Notes: a model not told the origin generated them from the sequence alone. A stretch of DNA of 64,000 bases from Bacillus sp. V2I10 (GCF_030817055.1 NZ_JAUSYV010000002.1:186001-250000); one strand, 5' to 3'. Counted from the first letter of the stretch, positions 8,832-16,749 are shown. A program made the numbers and translations.

Positions 8832-8925
8832 ACAAAATCTCCTTTAAATAGAAAATCACTAGAGCAACACACATGTATCTACATTTTTATAAATTTAAAT
8901 AAAAAGATTTACTCTTCACATAAAT

Positions 8926-8948
8926 AAAAGGGGAAAGATCCCCCTTTT
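8926..8948 (-). terminator. Intra-operon hairpin between cntA and cntB
   Basis: The stem AAAAGGGG / CCCCTTTT with a 7-base loop sits 10 bases after the cntA-like stop codon; on the minus strand the stem is followed by ATTTAT. It probably attenuates read-through from the abundant binding protein into the permease genes. Confidence 0.6.
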
Positions 8949-8957
8949 TTTAATTTT

Positions 8958-10583
8958 CTATTTAAAGTTCATTTGCTCAAATGGTAACTCAAATTGTGTT
9001 TGCTTAAAGGAAATGTCGTTTAACCTTTTGGGAGCAACTACAGTGACACTGCCATTTGATATTGGAATAAAGACAGCTTCATCATGAACTATTGTCAAAA
9101 TATCAGCATATAACGATTTTCGTGTTTCCTCATCCGTGGACACCATTACTTCATCAATTTTTTTGTAAAGTTCATCTGCTTTCGCAATGCCACTTGTCGT
9201 ATGTAAGTAAGAAGCCTCAGAAGTAAAAGCAGAAATTGTACTTTGTGGATCATACGCCAGACCCCATGTTTGATTGAATAATAAATCATAGTCACCAGTT
9301 GATCTTCTATTAGCGATTGAAGTTGATTCCTCACCGATAATCTCTAGCTGAATACCTGTCTCTTTTAATGAATTTTGAATAAATTCAGCCTGTGTTTTTT
9401 GGGAAGAAGAATTGCTGTCATAATAAAGGTTCATTGCTAATTTTTTGCCATCTTTCGTTCTAACTTCAGCACCATTACCTAATTCCCAGCCGGCTTCTTC
9501 TAATATCTCTTTCGCTTTCTCTAAATCGTAGCCTCGTTTCTTCAAATCGACATCTGCATAATTGACATTAGATGAAAACAATTTATCGGCTACTGTTTCT
9601 GTACCATTTAAAATATCCTTACTAATTGTTTTACGATCGATAGAGTACCAAATCGCTTCACGAACAGCTTTTTCACTTACTGGGTTATCAGATTGACTAC
9701 TATTAGCTACGATCATTTTCGTATTCATTGGTTCACTTTTAACAAATTGATAATCACCAGATTCAACTAATTGATTCATTGCTTCGACATCAAGACTGTC
9801 TGCACCTCGATCATCTGTAAATGCAAAGTTAACTTCCATTTTTTGCAAGGCTAAAAATGTCGTTTCCCCTGCTGGAAGAACTTTAGAAGTAATTTTCTTG
9901 ATTTTAGGTGAGCCACCCCAGTAGTTTTCATTGGCTTCGAAAGTGGCAAACTCATCCGTTTTATGATCAGTGAGAACGTACGGTCCTGTACCGTTGTAGC
10001 CATTTACGCCGTCTTTTGTTTCCCCGTCAATGAAATTTTTGGGTGACAGGAATACATAAGGTCTAGTCATAGACAATTCAACCAAAGTTGGATAATAGGC
10101 TTCTGACAGAACTAATTCAACGGTATACTCATCTACTACATTACAACTCTCTATTTTTGTTGATAGCTTAATCCAGAAATGCTTTTCTGGATTATTTTGT
10201 ACAGCCTCAATATTCTTCTTCACTGCTTCTGCGTTAAATGGTTCCCCATCATGGAATTTCACATCTTCCCTTAAATGAAACGTGTATACTTTTCCATCTT
10301 CTGAAACTTCCCAGGACTCGGCAAGTAAAGGCTTAATCCCCTCTTCCGTATTTTCAACTAATGATTCATACACCATTCCTTGAGCTGGCATTGAACCTGG
10401 GTACAAATGAGGATTCATATCGTTAATATCTTTGGCTGATGCATAAACTAATTCGTTTTCACTATTAGCTGCATCACCATCCTTTTTCTTACCATTAGAC
10501 TTTTCCGAAGTTGCAGAGCAGGCAACTAGAATAGTTAAAACCAAAAAAACGAGAACTGCTAATTTATATCTTTTACTAAACAA
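8958..10583 (-). CDS. cntA: Metal/metallophore substrate-binding lipoprotein, CntA/NikA-like
   Basis: This 541-residue extracellular solute-binding protein belongs to the SBP_bac_5 class (peptide/nickel family). A lipoprotein signal is clear: basic KRYK, hydrophobic LAVLVFLVLTILVA, then Cys at about residue 22 and a low-complexity linker (TSEKSNGKKKDGD). The fold signatures AESWEVSEDGKVYTFHLRED and KFHDGEPFNAEAVK are present. The start is TTG at 10583, chosen because GGGAGAGGA lies just upstream and no ATG fits. A Zur-type operator and promoter lie about 90-140 bases upstream, supporting a role in zinc, nickel or cobalt acquisition under starvation. A generic oligopeptide role cannot be excluded. 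Confidence 0.75.
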   Translation of the reverse strand: MFSKRYKLAVLVFLVLTILVACSATSEKSNGKKKDGDAANSENELVYASAKDINDMNPHLYPGSMPAQGMVYESLVENTEEGIKPLLAESWEVSEDGKVYTFHLREDVKFHDGEPFNAEAVKKNIEAVQNNPEKHFWIKLSTKIESCNVVDEYTVELVLSEAYYPTLVELSMTRPYVFLSPKNFIDGETKDGVNGYNGTGPYVLTDHKTDEFATFEANENYWGGSPKIKKITSKVLPAGETTFLALQKMEVNFAFTDDRGADSLDVEAMNQLVESGDYQFVKSEPMNTKMIVANSSQSDNPVSEKAVREAIWYSIDRKTISKDILNGTETVADKLFSSNVNYADVDLKKRGYDLEKAKEILEEAGWELGNGAEVRTKDGKKLAMNLYYDSNSSSQKTQAEFIQNSLKETGIQLEIIGEESTSIANRRSTGDYDLLFNQTWGLAYDPQSTISAFTSEASYLHTTSGIAKADELYKKIDEVMVSTDEETRKSLYADILTIVHDEAVFIPISNGSVTVVAPKRLNDISFKQTQFELPFEQMNFK

Positions 10584-10672
10584 TATAATTCCTCTCCCTT
10601 TAGCCTTACTTTACTTAATTTGAACGTGACTTTTTTTATTGACCCAATATGATCTCCATTCACCCCTTCTAT

Positions 10673-10693
10673 AAATCGAAATGATTACTATTT
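10673..10693 (-). promoter_or_regulatory. Zur-type operator upstream of cntA
   Basis: The half-sites AAATCGAAAT and ATTACTATTT surround one G. This is a 21-bp imperfect dyad that matches the Bacillus Zur consensus (AAATCGTAAT, N, ATTACGATTT) at 18 of the 20 half-site bases. It lies just downstream of the -10 of the predicted leftward promoter, where binding would block transcription. Confidence 0.7.
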
Positions 10694-10695
10694 AA

Positions 10696-10724
10696 ATAGT
10701 ATATAACCTCTTAGTTAAATACAA
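10696..10724 (-). promoter_or_regulatory. SigA-type promoter of the cnt operon
   Basis: On the minus strand, TTGTAT (10724-10719) and TACTAT (10701-10696) are separated by 17 bases. The Zur-type box follows the -10 after only two bases. The region 10584-10923 holds nothing else recognisable except this regulatory DNA. Confidence 0.5.
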
Positions 10725-10923
10725 GGACTAAAATTGTAAGGACTTACCGGTTAACTTTCATCTTTATTGTAACCAAGCTCGATTACCGATTTGAAGATAT
10801 TTCCAAATACAGAATTCCCCTTTGAACACACTATGTGAAACCCTGACCAATCTAAAACTACGAGTGAAACTTAAATCCCCTTAATATCATGTCTGATTCC
10901 GTTTTATGATTGGCAGAGGCCTT

Positions 10924-11232
10924 TCATTTATCAACCTTTTGGCTTTTTATGTTTGTTGAGCCTGCCCTTTTATTATCTATTTTTGTATAAATTTCTTCTA
11001 ATAAGTCAGGATCCTCTGAAATAGACCGCTTATTTTCATCTACTAATTCTTTAAAGTTTTTCTTTCTCATCATTTTCTCCTCTTCAATGACATGACGAAA
11101 CTCTCTTTCCAAGTCACTAAGGCAAAGCTCGTATAATTTTTCTTCGGTCTCCATGTCTGTTCCAAGTTGCTGAAGTTGGCTGATGATGAACTTTTTTCTA
11201 TTTTCAACGGCATTTCGCAAGATAGCCCCCAT
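10924..11232 (-). CDS. FbpA-like protein (Fur-regulated basic protein family)
   Basis: This 102-residue soluble protein begins MGAILRNAVENRKKF followed by LYELCLSDLEREF, the pattern of the Fur-regulated basic protein A family. In B. subtilis FbpA is induced by iron starvation and is thought to help the FsrA small RNA in iron sparing. Here the gene is the last of the operon behind a Zur-type box, 29 bases after a COG0523 GTPase gene, so it may serve an analogous sparing role for zinc. GAAGGTGA precedes the ATG with 8-base spacing. The C-terminal 35 residues are charged and low in complexity. Confidence 0.65.
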   Translation of the reverse strand: MGAILRNAVENRKKFIISQLQQLGTDMETEEKLYELCLSDLEREFRHVIEEEKMMRKKNFKELVDENKRSISEDPDLLEEIYTKIDNKRAGSTNIKSQKVDK

Positions 11233-11261
11233 AAATGGTTCACCTTCAAATATATATTCGA

Positions 11262-12200
11262 TTAAGAAAGGATCCCCTGATCCTTTTCAAGGGTCATTAA
11301 TTCCTTTTTTAACCTTTCCTTATCCAAATGATCTCCAATCAAAACTAAATTGGTCGAAAACCTAATGGATTGAGCAAATATGTATGGAACTCCATAGGAA
11401 TATTGAATCAAGTGGGTACGAGAGTCTTCCTTAAAGCGTAGAAATCCTTTTATCCTAAAAACGTTAGGCGACATGGCTTTAAGCCAATTCTCAAAGGCTT
11501 CTCGATGTATTTCTACTTGAAATTGATAGGTCATGGTTTGGATGTGCAGGTGATGATGGACATGCATCTGTTCTCTGCTTTGATCGTCTTTCACTTCCCG
11601 TCTTGTTCGGAAAGTGGATATTGGTACATCCGCAAACGTGGTGATAGATAGCTGTGCCCTGGGGTTTAATTCTTTTATTTCTGTTTGAATGTCTGCTAAT
11701 TCCACTGAAGACACACAGTCTGCTTTATTAAGCAAGATGTGGTCTCCATGCCTTACTTGTTCCGCTAATAACTTTTGAAGCTGATTGTTTAATCTTGCTC
11801 GATCTAGCCACCTTTTAGCATCGACTAAATTAATAATGGATTTCACCTGAACGTAAGGGGCAATGACAGGTGATAAGCATGCGTCCAATATTTCGATCGG
11901 ATGAGCAACACCTGTAGCTTCAATATAAATAACATCCGGCTGCTCTTGCTGGTACAACATCAAAAGCTGAATCTCCACTTCGTCTTTCATCGTACAGCAA
12001 ATGCAGCCATTTAAAAGCTCCGTAAGGGTAACATCCGACCCGATTATTCCTGAATCAACCGAGTATTCTCCTAGTTCATTCATTAATACAGCGACTTTAC
12101 GGCCTTTCTCTTTCTCTTTCATCAATAAGTTTTTCAATAAGGTCGATTTCCCACTACCTAAAAATCCAGCTAAGATATAAATTTCAACATTTTTTTTCAT
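11262..12200 (-). CDS. COG0523 GTPase / zinc metallochaperone (YciC/ZagA-like)
   Basis: This 312-residue protein has a G1 loop GFLGSGKSTLLKNLL at the N-terminus, the CxCC metal site in GCICCTMKDEVE (about residue 63), the GTP base-recognition motif NKAD and a C-terminal CobW_C domain preceded by a His-rich stretch (HVHHHLHIQ). Bacillus ZagA/YciC, a Zur-regulated member, delivers zinc to client enzymes. The start at 12200 (MKKNVEIY) is chosen because AAGAAGGA lies 6 bases before it; the longer frame has no ribosome site. Two such GTPases occur in this operon, and this one lies next to the FbpA-like gene. Confidence 0.8.
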   Translation of the reverse strand: MKKNVEIYILAGFLGSGKSTLLKNLLMKEKEKGRKVAVLMNELGEYSVDSGIIGSDVTLTELLNGCICCTMKDEVEIQLLMLYQQEQPDVIYIEATGVAHPIEILDACLSPVIAPYVQVKSIINLVDAKRWLDRARLNNQLQKLLAEQVRHGDHILLNKADCVSSVELADIQTEIKELNPRAQLSITTFADVPISTFRTRREVKDDQSREQMHVHHHLHIQTMTYQFQVEIHREAFENWLKAMSPNVFRIKGFLRFKEDSRTHLIQYSYGVPYIFAQSIRFSTNLVLIGDHLDKERLKKELMTLEKDQGILS

Positions 12201-12332
12201 ATACATTCCTTCTTTCTTGCTTTCCAATAACATCCAGTACCTTTTTAGAAATAGGAAATTGCAATAAGGCAAGACGTTCGGATTTGCTAGGTAAGTTAAC
12301 TAATAATCTCTCCAACTATGAATAATTTTGAT

Positions 12333-12755
12333 TTATAAACAGGAAGGGCATAGTCCGTAAACTTCAAACTTATGATGATGGACGGTACATCCCTCAAGGG
12401 ATGGATCTATCAAAGACATGGGAGATATCGAAATTTCTTTAGCAGATAGACATTTTTTGCATATAAACAAGTGCTGGGGAGATTGCTCATCGCTTTTTAA
12501 ATAATAGAGACATTCTCCATCGCTGTAAGTGAACTCCATCATTCCTAAATCAGAAAATAAAGAAAGATTTCGATAAACGGTATCCGTACTAATGTTTCCT
12601 AAGGTCCGGTAAAGATGTTTGGTAAGGCGTTTAGCCGAAATCAACTGATTTCTTTGCTTAAGAAAATAAGATAAAATCTCCAACCGCTTCGGGGTGCATT
12701 TGTAGCCTTTTTCTTTTAAGATAGCTTCGCATACCTCCAATAGCAAAGGAATCAT
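12333..12755 (-). CDS. Fur-family regulator, Zur-like
   Basis: This 140-residue winged-helix metalloregulator has an N-terminal DNA-binding domain with KRLEILSYFLKQ and STDTVYRNLSLFSDLG (the recognition helix). Its C-terminal dimerisation domain has the structural zinc cysteines CKKC and CPSC and the VHHHKFEVYGLC metal ligands. The start ATG at 12755 overlaps the stop of the preceding gene as ATGA, with GAGGAGAGG upstream, so the longer in-frame start is rejected. Placement in an operon driven by a Zur-type box suggests it is Zur or a paralogue that regulates itself. Fur or PerR identity is less likely but not excluded. Confidence 0.75.
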   Translation of the reverse strand: MIPLLLEVCEAILKEKGYKCTPKRLEILSYFLKQRNQLISAKRLTKHLYRTLGNISTDTVYRNLSLFSDLGMMEFTYSDGECLYYLKSDEQSPQHLFICKKCLSAKEISISPMSLIDPSLEGCTVHHHKFEVYGLCPSCL

Positions 12756-13555
12756 CTCCTCTCCTCTACTGCGGAAACCCACTCCCACTGTCCATCCCTT
12801 ATTTCAACATGGCCTAATCCGGGAAAAGGATAGTGGCAGACAAACAGCAGCGTTGAATGTTTATGAGCTTCTTCCAGAAAAGAGGTACGTGTTTGTTGCC
12901 CTATTTCTGGTGATACCTCGGCCGCAATATGAGACGGTAAGTGCTGCAAAGCACTCGGATAACTGAGAATATCAGAAGCAACGAATAAGCTTTTTCCCTC
13001 TGACTTAATAGAGACGGCCAGATGACCTATTGTATGACCGGGGGTATGCTGAAGACGGATGCCCGGATAGATTTCAAAATCCGAGGAAGCCAAAACAATT
13101 TGATTTTTAATTGGCCTTAATTTATCATGTTCTTTCGATTCAGGCCGGTTCATCCAATAGTTCCATTCTTCCTCTCTAATAATATGATTGGCCTTGGGAA
13201 AAACCGGAATCCCTTTATGCGACACTCCTCCAATATGATCCATGTGACCGTGAGTGATAATAACCGTGTCAATGTCCTCTGGATAAATCCCCTCTTCTTG
13301 AAGACGCTCTAGCAATTGTCCGCTTGTTGGCAGGTACTCCCTCCCGAAACCAGCGTCCACCAGCATCTTCCTCTCCCCTGTATCAACGAGCAAAAAGTTA
13401 AGGGGAGCAACAAAATGATTTGGAATATCTTCAATGATTTTTTTCGGTGTGTCTGCAAAAAAGAATTCCTTAGATACTGGAAAAACCCCGTCCGACAATA
13501 CGATTAAATTGAATGTCCCAATTTGGAAATGCCAGTTTACTAACTCTTTTATCAT
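12752..13555 (-). CDS. Metallo-beta-lactamase-fold hydrolase
   Basis: This 267-residue protein has the signature ITHGHMDHIGG (HxHxDH, about residue 99), a later H in LQHTPGHTIGHLAV, D in FVASDIL and a C-terminal H (VCHYPFPGLGH), so both metal sites look complete. The layout resembles the AHL-lactonase/glyoxalase II-like branch; the substrate cannot be told. It starts with an ATGA overlap on the SufU-like gene and ends with an ATGA overlap on the fur-like gene, so all three are translationally coupled. It is presumably a zinc enzyme, or an alternative-metal isoform, made under zinc limitation. Confidence 0.75.
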   Translation of the reverse strand: MIKELVNWHFQIGTFNLIVLSDGVFPVSKEFFFADTPKKIIEDIPNHFVAPLNFLLVDTGERKMLVDAGFGREYLPTSGQLLERLQEEGIYPEDIDTVIITHGHMDHIGGVSHKGIPVFPKANHIIREEEWNYWMNRPESKEHDKLRPIKNQIVLASSDFEIYPGIRLQHTPGHTIGHLAVSIKSEGKSLFVASDILSYPSALQHLPSHIAAEVSPEIGQQTRTSFLEEAHKHSTLLFVCHYPFPGLGHVEIRDGQWEWVSAVEERR

Positions 13556-14016
13556 CTCCCTCCCCCTCTCCTAATTGAAGGAATTTGATAGTCCTCTTCA
13601 TCCTTTAGAATTTTATCGAGTGCTTGCCACGTCATCAATGCACAGTTATGCCGTGCTTTAAGTGCATGGACTCCTTGCAGTGATAAACTATCTTCTAAAT
13701 CTACTTCATCTGTCACATCCCCATTGCGGATGAGCTGCTCAAATGCGTTCCTAAGTCTTGCAATTTCTTTTAAAGACTTATTTTCGATCAATTCTGTCAT
13801 CATAGATGCAGAGGCCATACTAATGCTGCAGCCCTCACCAATGAAGGCTGCTCTCTTAACTCGATCCTCTTTAAGATCTAAATAAAGGGTCATAACATCG
13901 CCGCAGGTAGGGTTTTTATAATGAACTTTTCGAACATGATTCCCGTCCAATTCTTCAAAATTTCTCTTGTTCCTGTAGTGGTCCATGATAACTTGGCGAT
14001 ACAGGTTATCAAGCAT
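13552..14016 (-). CDS. SufU-like iron-sulfur/zinc scaffold paralogue
   Basis: This 154-residue IscU/SufU-fold protein has all SufU active ligands: Cys38 and Asp40 (NPTCGDV), Cys63 (GEGCSIS) and Cys125 (RHNCAL). In B. subtilis SufU (C41, D43, C66, C128) these bind Zn and accept sulfur from SufS. The normal sufU lies in the suf operon, so this copy in a Zur-type operon is likely an auxiliary paralogue. It could replace or protect SufU when zinc is scarce, with the adjacent COG0523 GTPase as a possible zinc donor. The C-terminal tail is short and basic (IRRGGGR). Confidence 0.8.
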   Translation of the reverse strand: MLDNLYRQVIMDHYRNKRNFEELDGNHVRKVHYKNPTCGDVMTLYLDLKEDRVKRAAFIGEGCSISMASASMMTELIENKSLKEIARLRNAFEQLIRNGDVTDEVDLEDSLSLQGVHALKARHNCALMTWQALDKILKDEEDYQIPSIRRGGGR

Positions 14017-14046
14017 AGATGAAGTTCTCCCTTCAGTTTTTTGCTT

Positions 14047-15051
14047 TTAGTTTGCTATGCAATTTTTAAACTGTCGTTCCAGCTCTCCTTTGTCCAGATC
14101 CTTTCCAATGAAAACAAGCTGACTTAATTTTGGTTCTGTTTCTTTCCATTTTCGATCCGGATGTCCTGAAAACAACATATGTAGTCCTTGAAAGACAATT
14201 CGCTGTTCCATTCCTTTCACATGAAGAATGCCCTTATACCGCAGTAAGTCCTGCCCTTTTTCACGAACAAGGTAGCTCATCCAGTGATCTACCTTTGCCA
14301 TATCAAGAGGTTTTTCTTCCTGAAAAGCGATGGATGATACCGTATCATTGTGGTGATGGTGGTGATGGTCTTCCAAAAAATGCGGGTCAATTTCAAGCTT
14401 TCGACTGACATCAAACGTATTAATACCAAGAATATCTTTCAAATGAATTTGGCAGTTTTGAGCATGTATTCTTTTCGCAGCTGGATTGATGCTAGATATT
14501 CTTTGTTCTAGAATATTCAGATCCTCTTTAGATACTAAGTCTTTTTTATTTAGAATGATCACATCTGCGAAAGCAATTTGCTCCTGTGCTTCATCATGAT
14601 CATCTAAGTGTATAGTGACATGTTTGCTATCGACCACTGTGACAATACTGTCTACTTCAAATTTTTCAGATAACATGTCGTCCATAAAAAAGGTCTGGGC
14701 GACTGGTGCAGGATCAGCAAGGCCTGTTGTTTCAATTAATATTCGATCAAATTTCACTTTTCCTTGATCCATAGAAAAAACAAGAGTACGCAGAATGCGA
14801 ATTAAATCTCCGCGAACGGTGCAACAAATACATCCATTGTTCATCTCTAAGATTTCTTCATCAGAATCAACAACGAGCTGATTATCTATCCCAACTTCTC
14901 CATACTCATTGACAATGACTGCAACTTTTTGGTTATGTTTCTCGGTCAATATTCTGTTTAAAAGAGTTGTTTTCCCGGCTCCTAAATAGCCTGTCAAAAT
15001 CGTCACCGGTATTTTTTTCGAAGACAGCATATTCATTTTTTTCATCTCCAT
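14047..15051 (-). CDS. COG0523 GTPase with His-rich insert, second copy
   Basis: This protein of about 334 residues has the G1 loop GYLGAGKTTLLNRIL, the CxCC motif in NNGCICCTVRGDL, the LIETTGLADPAPV switch region, NKKD for guanine recognition, and a metal-binding DHHHHHHND run before the CobW C-terminal domain. It lies between the ferredoxin-like gene and the SufU-like gene, six bases after the former. The start is uncertain: ATGs occur at codons 1, 3, 6 and 8, and the GGAG present fits best with the ATG at about 15036. Probable role: GTP-dependent zinc delivery, possibly to the SufU- or MBL-type partners; this is inference from context. Confidence 0.82.
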   Translation of the reverse strand: MEMKKMNMLSSKKIPVTILTGYLGAGKTTLLNRILTEKHNQKVAVIVNEYGEVGIDNQLVVDSDEEILEMNNGCICCTVRGDLIRILRTLVFSMDQGKVKFDRILIETTGLADPAPVAQTFFMDDMLSEKFEVDSIVTVVDSKHVTIHLDDHDEAQEQIAFADVIILNKKDLVSKEDLNILEQRISSINPAAKRIHAQNCQIHLKDILGINTFDVSRKLEIDPHFLEDHHHHHHNDTVSSIAFQEEKPLDMAKVDHWMSYLVREKGQDLLRYKGILHVKGMEQRIVFQGLHMLFSGHPDRKWKETEPKLSQLVFIGKDLDKGELERQFKNCIAN

Positions 15052-15056
15052 TGGGC

Positions 15057-15443
15057 TTATTTTGAGACTCTAATGACGTTTTCCTTTTCCTTTTGAACTC
15101 CTTTTACAGCATGAGGAGATCGGTCAAAACCGCTCCCATTAAAGACATGGCTTACCTTTTCCTTATATACCTCTCCTTCAAGAAGAGAGTCGACAAAACA
15201 AGAGGCCTCTTGCGGCTGTAAGTCCATATACCAGGTTCCCGATGGATAATCGATGACCACACACTTATCATGACATCGTCCATTGCATCGTGTCCGAGTC
15301 GTGTGAATGACCTCATCCAAGTCTCGGTCCGAAATCTCTTTTCGGATGACTTGGGTTAATTCTTCTGCTCCGGCTTTATTACAGCTGCTTCCGTTGCAAA
15401 GCATCAAATGATGTTTTGTGTTCGTTAAATCCCATGTAGCCAT
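15057..15443 (-). CDS. Thioredoxin-like 2Fe-2S ferredoxin-domain protein
   Basis: This 128-residue protein carries the COG3411-type pattern of four cysteines: LCNGSSCNKAG near residue 16 and TRCNGRCHDKC near residue 52. That arrangement binds a 2Fe-2S cluster in thioredoxin-like ferredoxins. It is the first gene of the leftward operon, with AAGGAGG 8 bases before the ATG and the Zur-type promoter about 120 bases upstream. A redox partner for the SufU-like or GTPase proteins is possible. After about residue 88 the C-terminus is charged and looks disordered. Confidence 0.7.
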   Translation of the reverse strand: MATWDLTNTKHHLMLCNGSSCNKAGAEELTQVIRKEISDRDLDEVIHTTRTRCNGRCHDKCVVIDYPSGTWYMDLQPQEASCFVDSLLEGEVYKEKVSHVFNGSGFDRSPHAVKGVQKEKENVIRVSK

Positions 15444-15558
15444 ATGTGTGTCCTCCTTATCACCTTACGATCGTTTAAATCAATGGCGGTCGATACATAA
15501 TCAGGCACCTTAAAAAAACTTGTTCAAATTGAAGAGAAGTGGTAGATTATGAATAACC

Positions 15559-15588
15559 ATTATAAATCGTAATCATTACGTTTTGCAA
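15559..15588 (-). promoter_or_regulatory. Zur-type operator inside a leftward SigA promoter
   Basis: A 21-bp box at 15564-15584 (AAATCGTAAT, C, ATTACGTTTT) matches the Bacillus Zur consensus at 19 of 20 half-site positions. On the minus strand it fills the spacer of a promoter: -35 TTGCAA (15588-15583), 18-base spacer, -10 TATAAT (15564-15559). It therefore should control the leftward seven-gene operon. Being 50-70 bases before the dcd start, it could also control the rightward genes; no clear rightward -35/-10 pair was found. Confidence 0.8.
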
Positions 15589-15633
15589 GTGGAGTGTTTA
15601 CTATCTTTTCAATAACCTTGGAGGTCTTTATGT

Positions 15634-16206
15634 ATGATTCTTTCCCACCAATCCATTCAAAAGAAGATGATGGATAAAAAGCTGCAGATTACTCCCATCA
15701 CAGAAACTCAATTTCAGCCTGCTTCCGTTGATTTGCGTTTAGGGAATCATTTTTTAAGCCTTGATGAAACTTCTGTTCCTTATCTCTCATTAGAAAAGGC
15801 GGCTAGTTATAAAGAGTTTTGCGAGGATAAGATTCTTATTCCTCCCCATGGATTTGTCCTTGGCACGACTCTCGAATGGATTAAACTTCCAAATAACGTT
15901 ACGGCATTCGTCGAAGGCAGGAGTTCCATCGGGAGACTCGGGCTCTTCATCCAAAATGCAGGGTGGGTTGACCCTGGATTTGAAGGAAACATTACCCTCG
16001 AACTGTACAATGCCAATCAGGTGCCCATTGAGTTGAGCTCAGGAAGACGAATTTGCCAGCTCGTGTTTGCCGATTTGGATCAAGAGGGGCCAGCCTATTG
16101 CGGGAAGTATTCTGGCCAGGATCGGGCGTTTGAAAGCAGGATATACTTGGATGAAGAGTGCAGGAAAAAGAGTGATCTCTGTAAAACGTTTAAAGAATTT
16201 GATTGA
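15634..16206 (+). CDS. dcd: dCTP deaminase
   Basis: This 190-residue enzyme deaminates dCTP to dUTP for thymidylate synthesis (some relatives are bifunctional and yield dUMP). The trimeric dUTPase-like fold is shown by QPASVDLRLGNHFL, the nucleotide motif EGRSSIGRLGLFIQ, AGWVDPGFEGNITLEL (with the catalytic Glu) and GRRICQLVF. The start at 15634 has GGAGG 9 bases upstream. It faces away from the zinc-starvation operon across a shared Zur-type box. This is notable because B. subtilis uses a zinc dCMP deaminase (ComEB), so a zinc-independent dCTP deaminase could spare zinc; that link is inference. Confidence 0.85.
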   Translation: MILSHQSIQKKMMDKKLQITPITETQFQPASVDLRLGNHFLSLDETSVPYLSLEKAASYKEFCEDKILIPPHGFVLGTTLEWIKLPNNVTAFVEGRSSIGRLGLFIQNAGWVDPGFEGNITLELYNANQVPIELSSGRRICQLVFADLDQEGPAYCGKYSGQDRAFESRIYLDEECRKKSDLCKTFKEFD

Positions 16207-16226
16207 TCAAAAAAGGAGGCATCAAA

Positions 16227-16748
16227 ATGAGTGTACAGCAGCATAAAGCAGAAGCTCCAATAAATTTGATTTGCATGATTATAACAGTCAGTGATACGCG
16301 CATCTTTGAGACGGACAAAAGCGGAAAGTTGATCAAGAGCTTGCTGGATGACTATTCTTGTACAGTAAAAGATTATCTGATTGTCAGGGACGAATACGAA
16401 GAGATTCTGGAAGCCATCAAAAAAGGCTGTGCGAATGAGGAAATTGATGTGATCTTGCTTAATGGCGGAACAGGAATTGCTAAACGGGATGTAACCATTG
16501 AGGCTGTTCAAAGCCTATTGGAAAAAGAATTAACCGGATTCGGAGAAATCTTTCGGATGTTGAGTTATACGGAAGATATTGGCTCAGCTGCCATTATGAG
16601 CAGAGCCATTGCTGGAGTTGCAAATGATACCGCTATTTTCTCCATGCCGGGTTCTTCTGGAGCTGTCTCTCTTGCGATGAAAAAAATGATTCTGCTTGAG
16701 ATGGCACATGTTGTGAGGGAGATACGAAAAGATCATCAAGTAAAATAA
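16227..16748 (+). CDS. moaB: Molybdenum cofactor protein MoaB/MogA family
   Basis: This 173-residue MPT-binding-domain protein has the conserved ICMIITVSDTR, LLNGGTGIAKRDVT (the GGTG motif), GEIFRMLSY and MPGSSGAVSLAM. Family members adenylylate molybdopterin before Mo insertion. The start at 16227 (MSVQQHK) follows AAAAGGAGG by 7 bases, so the in-frame start at 16203 is not used. It lies 20 bases after dcd and is probably cotranscribed with it. No other molybdenum genes are near. The stop is immediately followed by a transposase remnant. Confidence 0.85.
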   Translation: MSVQQHKAEAPINLICMIITVSDTRIFETDKSGKLIKSLLDDYSCTVKDYLIVRDEYEEILEAIKKGCANEEIDVILLNGGTGIAKRDVTIEAVQSLLEKELTGFGEIFRMLSYTEDIGSAAIMSRAIAGVANDTAIFSMPGSSGAVSLAMKKMILLEMAHVVREIRKDHQVK

Positions 16749-16749
16749 A

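Noticed and set aside
12300..12340. Possible Zur box before the second COG0523 gene
   Set aside because: GAATAATTTTGATTTAT has no matching half-site; the gene is better read as part of the upstream operon.
14335..14365. GGTGATGGTGGTGATGG microrepeat
   Set aside because: It encodes the histidine run of the COG0523 protein on the other strand, not a separate repeat element.
16095..16511. Long minus-strand ORF of 138 codons over dcd/moaB
   Set aside because: Shadow of two well-supported plus-strand genes; Phe/Asn-rich translation with no ribosome site or family.
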